This document shows, piece by piece, positions 11,403 through 14,698 of a stretch of DNA of 14,698 bases (position 1 is the first letter of the stretch; the number at the start of each line of letters is the position of its first letter). The translations under genes were made by a program, and so were the position numbers. The DNA lies in contig JBGTBQ010000169.1 of assembly GCA_041749275.1 (NCBI GenBank), positions 1 through 14,698 on the forward strand. Direction: 5' to 3'. Origin of the DNA: JBGTBQ01 sp041749275. GTDB taxonomy: Bacteria > Acidobacteriota > Blastocatellia > Pyrinomonadales > Pyrinomonadaceae. Under the pieces are notes generated by a model. That model ran no database searches. It was not told where the DNA came from and saw only the letters and a program-made list of their open reading frames with translations.

Positions 11403-13004
11403 ATGGCGGTCGTGAGGAAAGAGAACAAGGTGGAGCGTGCCAAGCGCGAGCGCGACGGGCTGGACGGCCTCGCCGAACTCGCACGCTACGCGCGCGAGGG
11501 CTTCCAGTCCATCGCGGAGGAAGACCTCGACGTGCGTCTGCGCTGGTACGGCCTCTACACGCAAAGGCCGCAGGCGGAAGGCTACTTCATGCTGCGCGTC
11601 AAGGCGCCGAACGGCACGCTGACGAGTGAACAACTCGAAACGCTCGGCCAGCTTTCGGTCGCTTACGCTCAAAATACCGGCGACATCACGACGCGACAGG
11701 ACATCCAGTTCCACTACGTCCGCATCGAGGACGTGCCCGCCATTTTCGCCGAACTCAATCGCGTCGGCCTCACCTCCTCCGGCGCGTGCGGCGACATCAC
11801 GCGCAACGTCACGGGCTGCCCGCTCGCCGGGATTGACGCGGCGGAGTTTATTGACGCCGAGCCGCTGGCGCTCGCCGTCCACAACTACTTTCTCGACAAC
11901 CGCGAGTTCTCGAACCTGCCGCGCAAATTCAAGATTACGATTTCCGGCTGCTCGCTCTACTGCACCGGCCACGAGATCGCCGACATCGGGCTGGTGGCCC
12001 TGCGTCGCCCCGAAGGCGAGGTCGTCTTTGATGTGTGGGTCGGCGGCGGGCTGGGGTCGAAAGAGCGATTCGCGGATCGTCTCGGCGCGCATATCCGCGC
12101 ACACGAAGTCGTCGAGGTCTGCCGGCACATCTGCGCGCTCTTCCGCGATCACGGCCAACGCGACTCGCGCGCCCGCGCGCGTCTGAAGTTTCTGCTTGAT
12201 GACTGGGGGCCAGAGCGTTTCCGCGAAGAGTTAGAGCGGAGTCTGGGGCGGCGGCTGACGGACGGCGACGCACCCACGGCGCCCGTCACGGCCAACCGCG
12301 CGCATCTCGGCATTCACCCACAGAAACAGCGCGGCCTCTACTACGCGGGGGCCGCCACCTCTCGCGGACGCCTGCCGGGCGCGCAAATGATCGCCGTCGC
12401 GGAACTCGCGCGGCGGCACGGCGGAGGGCGCGTGCGTCTGACGACCACGCAGAACCTCGTCGTGCTCGACGTGCCCGAAGCCGAACGGGTCGCGCTGGCC
12501 GTCGGCTTGAGGTCGCTCGACCTGCGGGTCACGCCCTCGACCTTTCGCACCGGAACAATCGCCTGCACGGGCAAGCAGTTCTGCAAGCTCGCGGTGACGG
12601 AGACGAAGGCGCGCGCCTCGGAGTTGATCGAATATCTCGAACAACAACTTCCGGGCTTCAACGTGCCGCTCCGCATCAGCGTCACGGGCTGCCCGAACAG
12701 TTGCGCGCACTATCAGGTCTGCGACATCGGCTTCGTCGGTGATTTTCTGACGACGCCCGAAGGGAAGCGTGAGGCTTATCGCGTCTATCTCGGCGGGCAT
12801 CTCGGCGACGGCTACACGTTCGGGCGCGAGCTACGGAAGAAGATTCCGGCGGAGGAGATCAAATACTACGTCGAGGCGCTGGCGCGCACTTACATCGAGC
12901 GGCGCAACGGCGCGGGCGACAGCTTTCAGGCGTTCATCGCGCGCCACACGACGGAGGAGCTGGAAACGCTCGGAGCGGTCGAAGAAGTGGCGGTGACGGC
13001 ATGA
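11403..13004 (+). CDS. sir: Siroheme/[4Fe-4S] sulfite (or nitrite) reductase, NirA/SirA type
   Basis: A 533-residue ferredoxin-dependent sulfite/nitrite reductase built of two repeated halves, with substrate-binding segments near 98-134 (RQDIQFHYV ... GDITRNVTGCP) and 347-388. The cluster and siroheme ligands are Cys388, Cys394, Cys430 and Cys434 (C-x5-C ... C-x3-C). In M. tuberculosis the homologous enzyme is a sulfite reductase with a Tyr-Cys crosslink beside the siroheme; Cys139 and Tyr49 or Tyr52 are candidates here. The neighbours (siroheme synthesis, cysH, a polycysteine leader) argue for sulfite over nitrite as substrate. ATG 11403 was preferred over the upstream frame from 11337, because that extension would be the translated terminator and AGAGGAG sits 9 nt before 11403. 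The stop overlaps the next ATG by 4 bp. Confidence 0.92.
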   Translation: MAVVRKENKVERAKRERDGLDGLAELARYAREGFQSIAEEDLDVRLRWYGLYTQRPQAEGYFMLRVKAPNGTLTSEQLETLGQLSVAYAQNTGDITTRQDIQFHYVRIEDVPAIFAELNRVGLTSSGACGDITRNVTGCPLAGIDAAEFIDAEPLALAVHNYFLDNREFSNLPRKFKITISGCSLYCTGHEIADIGLVALRRPEGEVVFDVWVGGGLGSKERFADRLGAHIRAHEVVEVCRHICALFRDHGQRDSRARARLKFLLDDWGPERFREELERSLGRRLTDGDAPTAPVTANRAHLGIHPQKQRGLYYAGAATSRGRLPGAQMIAVAELARRHGGGRVRLTTTQNLVVLDVPEAERVALAVGLRSLDLRVTPSTFRTGTIACTGKQFCKLAVTETKARASELIEYLEQQLPGFNVPLRISVTGCPNSCAHYQVCDIGFVGDFLTTPEGKREAYRVYLGGHLGDGYTFGRELRKKIPAEEIKYYVEALARTYIERRNGAGDSFQAFIARHTTEELETLGAVEEVAVTA

Positions 13005-14236
13005 CGAGAGAGTCGAGACGCGGCGTGCTGGTCGTCGGCCACGGCAGCCGCCGCGAGGAGGCGAACGCGGACGTGCGCGAAGCGGCGCGGCTCGTCGGCG
13101 TGCGCGGCGGCTTCTCGCTGGTCGAAGCGGCCTTTTTGGAAATCACGCACCCGAACATCGCCGAGGGGTTCGCGCGGCTCGTCGAACGCGGCGCGCGTCA
13201 TGTCATCGTGCACCCATATTTCCTCTCGCCGGGCCGTCACACGCGCGGCGACATCCCCATCGAGGTTCGCGCCGCCGCCGAACGGCATCCGGGCGTCAGC
13301 TATCAAATCACCGAGCCGCTGTCGGCGCACCCGCTCGTCATCGAAGCGTCAATCGAGCGCATCCGCGAGACGGAAGGGCAAGGAACGAACGGCGTCGAAG
13401 AGTGGGGGCAGGGCGTGACGGCTTCGCACGCTGTGACGCACGAAGCGCGGCGCGGCGTGGTCTATCTCGTCGGCGCGGGGCCGGGCGATCCGGGGCTGCT
13501 CACGCTCAAGGCGCGCGACCTGCTCGCCTCGTGTGACGTGGTGGTTTACGACTATCTCGTGAACCCGGACGTGCTCGGTCATGTTCCGGCGCACGCCGCG
13601 CGCGTCTACGTCGGCAAGGTCGGGGGCGGGCGTCAGACGCCGCAGGAAGAGATCAATGGAATGCTCATCGCTCACGCGCGGGGCGGCAGCCGCGTCGTGC
13701 GTCTGAAAGGCGGCGACCCGTTTCTGTTCGGGCGCGGCGGGGAAGAGGCCGAGGCGCTGGTCGAGGCGGGCGTGCCGTTCGAGGTCGTGCCGGGCATCAG
13801 CTCCGCGCTCGCCGTCCCGGCCTACGCCGGAATTCCTCTGACGCATCGCCAACACGCTTCTTCGGTCGCCGTCGTTACGGGCGCGCGCGCCGAGGATAAA
13901 TTCGATGCACCGACGCTCTCGTCAACAGCAACGGCGGACACCGTCGTTATTCTCATGGGCGTGGCACGACTCCGGCAGATCGCCGGCGAGCTAATCGCGG
14001 CGGGGCGTTCGCCGGAGACGCCCGCCGCTGTCATTCGTTGGGGCACTTACGAAGGGCAGCAGACCGTGACGGGTACGCTCCGCACCATCAGCGACGAAGC
14101 GGAGCGCGCCGCTCTGCGCGCCCCCGCCGTAATCGTCGTCGGCGAGGTGGTGGCCTTGCGTGAACGACTTCAGTGGTTCGAGGGGCGCGCAACGAGTGGA
14201 ATGGATTACGAGCTTGAGGCAGTGCCGGCGTTCTGA
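13001..14236 (+). CDS. SirB/CbiX-CobA fusion: ferrochelatase plus uroporphyrinogen-III methyltransferase
   Basis: A 411-residue two-domain siroheme enzyme. Residues 7-125 are a small CbiX/SirB chelatase with His14 (GHGSR) and the HPYFLSPGRHT segment holding His71 and His80. A linker (about 126-150) leads to a complete SUMT/CobA domain with VGAGPGDPGLLTLKA (157-171), RLKGGDPFLFGRGGEE (234-249) and VVPGISSA (262-269). CobA makes precorrin-2 and SirB would insert iron into sirohydrochlorin. The intervening dehydrogenase (CysG-N/Met8-like) is not in the fusion and must lie elsewhere. The gene overlaps the sulfite reductase stop (ATGA), so the cofactor is made together with the enzyme that uses it. 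The enteric CysG fusion combines different domains (dehydrogenase/chelatase plus CobA), so the solution here is distinct. Confidence 0.93.
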   Translation: MTRESRRGVLVVGHGSRREEANADVREAARLVGVRGGFSLVEAAFLEITHPNIAEGFARLVERGARHVIVHPYFLSPGRHTRGDIPIEVRAAAERHPGVSYQITEPLSAHPLVIEASIERIRETEGQGTNGVEEWGQGVTASHAVTHEARRGVVYLVGAGPGDPGLLTLKARDLLASCDVVVYDYLVNPDVLGHVPAHAARVYVGKVGGGRQTPQEEINGMLIAHARGGSRVVRLKGGDPFLFGRGGEEAEALVEAGVPFEVVPGISSALAVPAYAGIPLTHRQHASSVAVVTGARAEDKFDAPTLSSTATADTVVILMGVARLRQIAGELIAAGRSPETPAAVIRWGTYEGQQTVTGTLRTISDEAERAALRAPAVIVVGEVVALRERLQWFEGRATSGMDYELEAVPAF

Positions 14237-14241
14237 TGCAG

Positions 14242-14341
14242 GTCAGAACCGCCTGCGGTAGCGGGCGGGTATGCCGTGCTTGCCCACACAACTTTGAGGT
14301 CGGGGCCGTTCGACCCGCCCGCTACCGCAGGCGGTTCTGAC
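14242..14341. repeat. 29-bp perfect inverted repeat between cobA and cysH
   Basis: The 29-bp arm at 14242-14270 (beginning gtcagaaccgcctgcgg) and its exact inverse at 14313-14341 flank a 42-nt loop. It fills the 127-nt gap before cysH. It resembles a REP/MITE-type element and could reduce read-through into cysH, although no T-run follows. Confidence 0.9.
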
Positions 14342-14363
14342 TTGCTTTACGAATGGAGAGGTG

Positions 14364-14698
14364 AATGACAACGACTGCGCTTTCAGTCAGCTACGAAGCG
14401 ACCGAAGAGGAACTGAAAAGTCTCTCCAATGAATTCGAGGGCGCGACGCCTGAGACTGTTTTGCGTTGGGCTGTCGCGGAGTTCGGCGACGACATGGCGC
14501 TCGCCACCGGCTTTGGCGTCGAGGGCTGCGTGCTCATTGACGCGCTCGCGCGGGTCAAACGCGACGCGCGCATTTTTTATCTCGACACGGATTTGCTCTT
14601 CCCCGAAACCTACGCCCTCATCGAGCGCCTGCGCGCGCGCTACGGCGTCCGCTTCGAGCGGCGCGCGACGCCGCTCTCGCTCGCGGCGCAGGCCGCCC
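14364..14698 (+). CDS. cysH: APS/PAPS reductase, 5' part (cut by the window end)
   Basis: The first 111 residues of a phosphoadenylyl/adenylyl-sulfate reductase, which reduces activated sulfate to sulfite, the substrate of the sulfite reductase upstream. Visible family marks are TGFGVEGCVLIDAL (in the PP-loop region, about 48-61) and FYLDTDLLFPETY (about 71-83). The C-terminal part, with the catalytic ECG-type cysteine and any iron-sulfur cysteine pairs that would separate APS from PAPS reductase, lies beyond the window. The ribosome-binding site GGAGAGG precedes the ATG closely. It follows the SirB-CobA gene on the same strand after an inverted repeat. Confidence 0.9.

Overview
The window is GC-rich bacterial DNA packed with biosynthetic operons. 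Gene content and the abundance of short palindromic intergenic repeats would fit Acidobacteriota (a Blastocatellia-like lineage). That placement is an inference from style, not from a marker gene. Almost everything concerns two subjects: making sulfide and cysteine, and making phenylalanine and tyrosine.

Layout. (1) 1-667, minus strand: the start of an unidentified gene and a nucleotidyltransferase-fold protein. (2) 718-5646, minus strand: a cysteine operon. In order of transcription it has a promoter, a 17-codon leader peptide containing Cys-Cys-Cys, an attenuator RNA with an intrinsic terminator, a Cys/Met gamma-family PLP enzyme (metB/metC-like), cysM, the JAMM peptidase mec, and a single gene fusing the sulfur-carrier protein CysO to a MoeB/ThiF E1-like domain and a rhodanese domain. 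(3) 5913-9422, minus strand: an aromatic amino acid operon with a strong promoter, a leader peptide carrying four Phe and four Tyr codons within 12 codons, chorismate mutase, prephenate dehydratase, prephenate dehydrogenase and DAHP synthase. (4) 9832-11037, minus strand: an AlaA-like aminotransferase. (5) 11172-14698, plus strand: a sulfite-reduction operon with a second Cys-Cys-Cys leader and attenuator, then siroheme sulfite reductase, a SirB-CobA fusion for siroheme synthesis, and the 5' part of cysH.

How it works together. CysH and sulfite reductase would deliver sulfide, and SirB-CobA the siroheme that sulfite reductase needs. The MoeB and rhodanese domains would load sulfur onto CysO as a thiocarboxylate, CysM would form CysO-cysteine, and Mec would release cysteine. 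This matches the mycobacterial Mec-CysO-CysM route. The two sulfur operons lie on opposite strands about 5.5 kb apart, yet they carry homologous 5' leaders: the same promoter geometry, the same 17-codon leaderless-looking peptide, the same competing arms 1-2-3-4, and a 51-nt block matching at 47 of 51 positions. I read this as a shared cysteine-sensing attenuation system. It is the most interesting content of the window, and the Phe/Tyr leader shows that the organism uses the same logic elsewhere.

The intergenic DNA is rich in repeats: an array of seven small hairpins, an inverted heptamer tandem repeat, a MITE-like hairpin inside the metB leader, two copies of a roughly 190-200 bp nested palindrome bracketing the aromatic operon, and a 29-bp perfect inverted repeat before cysH. 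No tRNA, rRNA, CRISPR array or transposase was seen.
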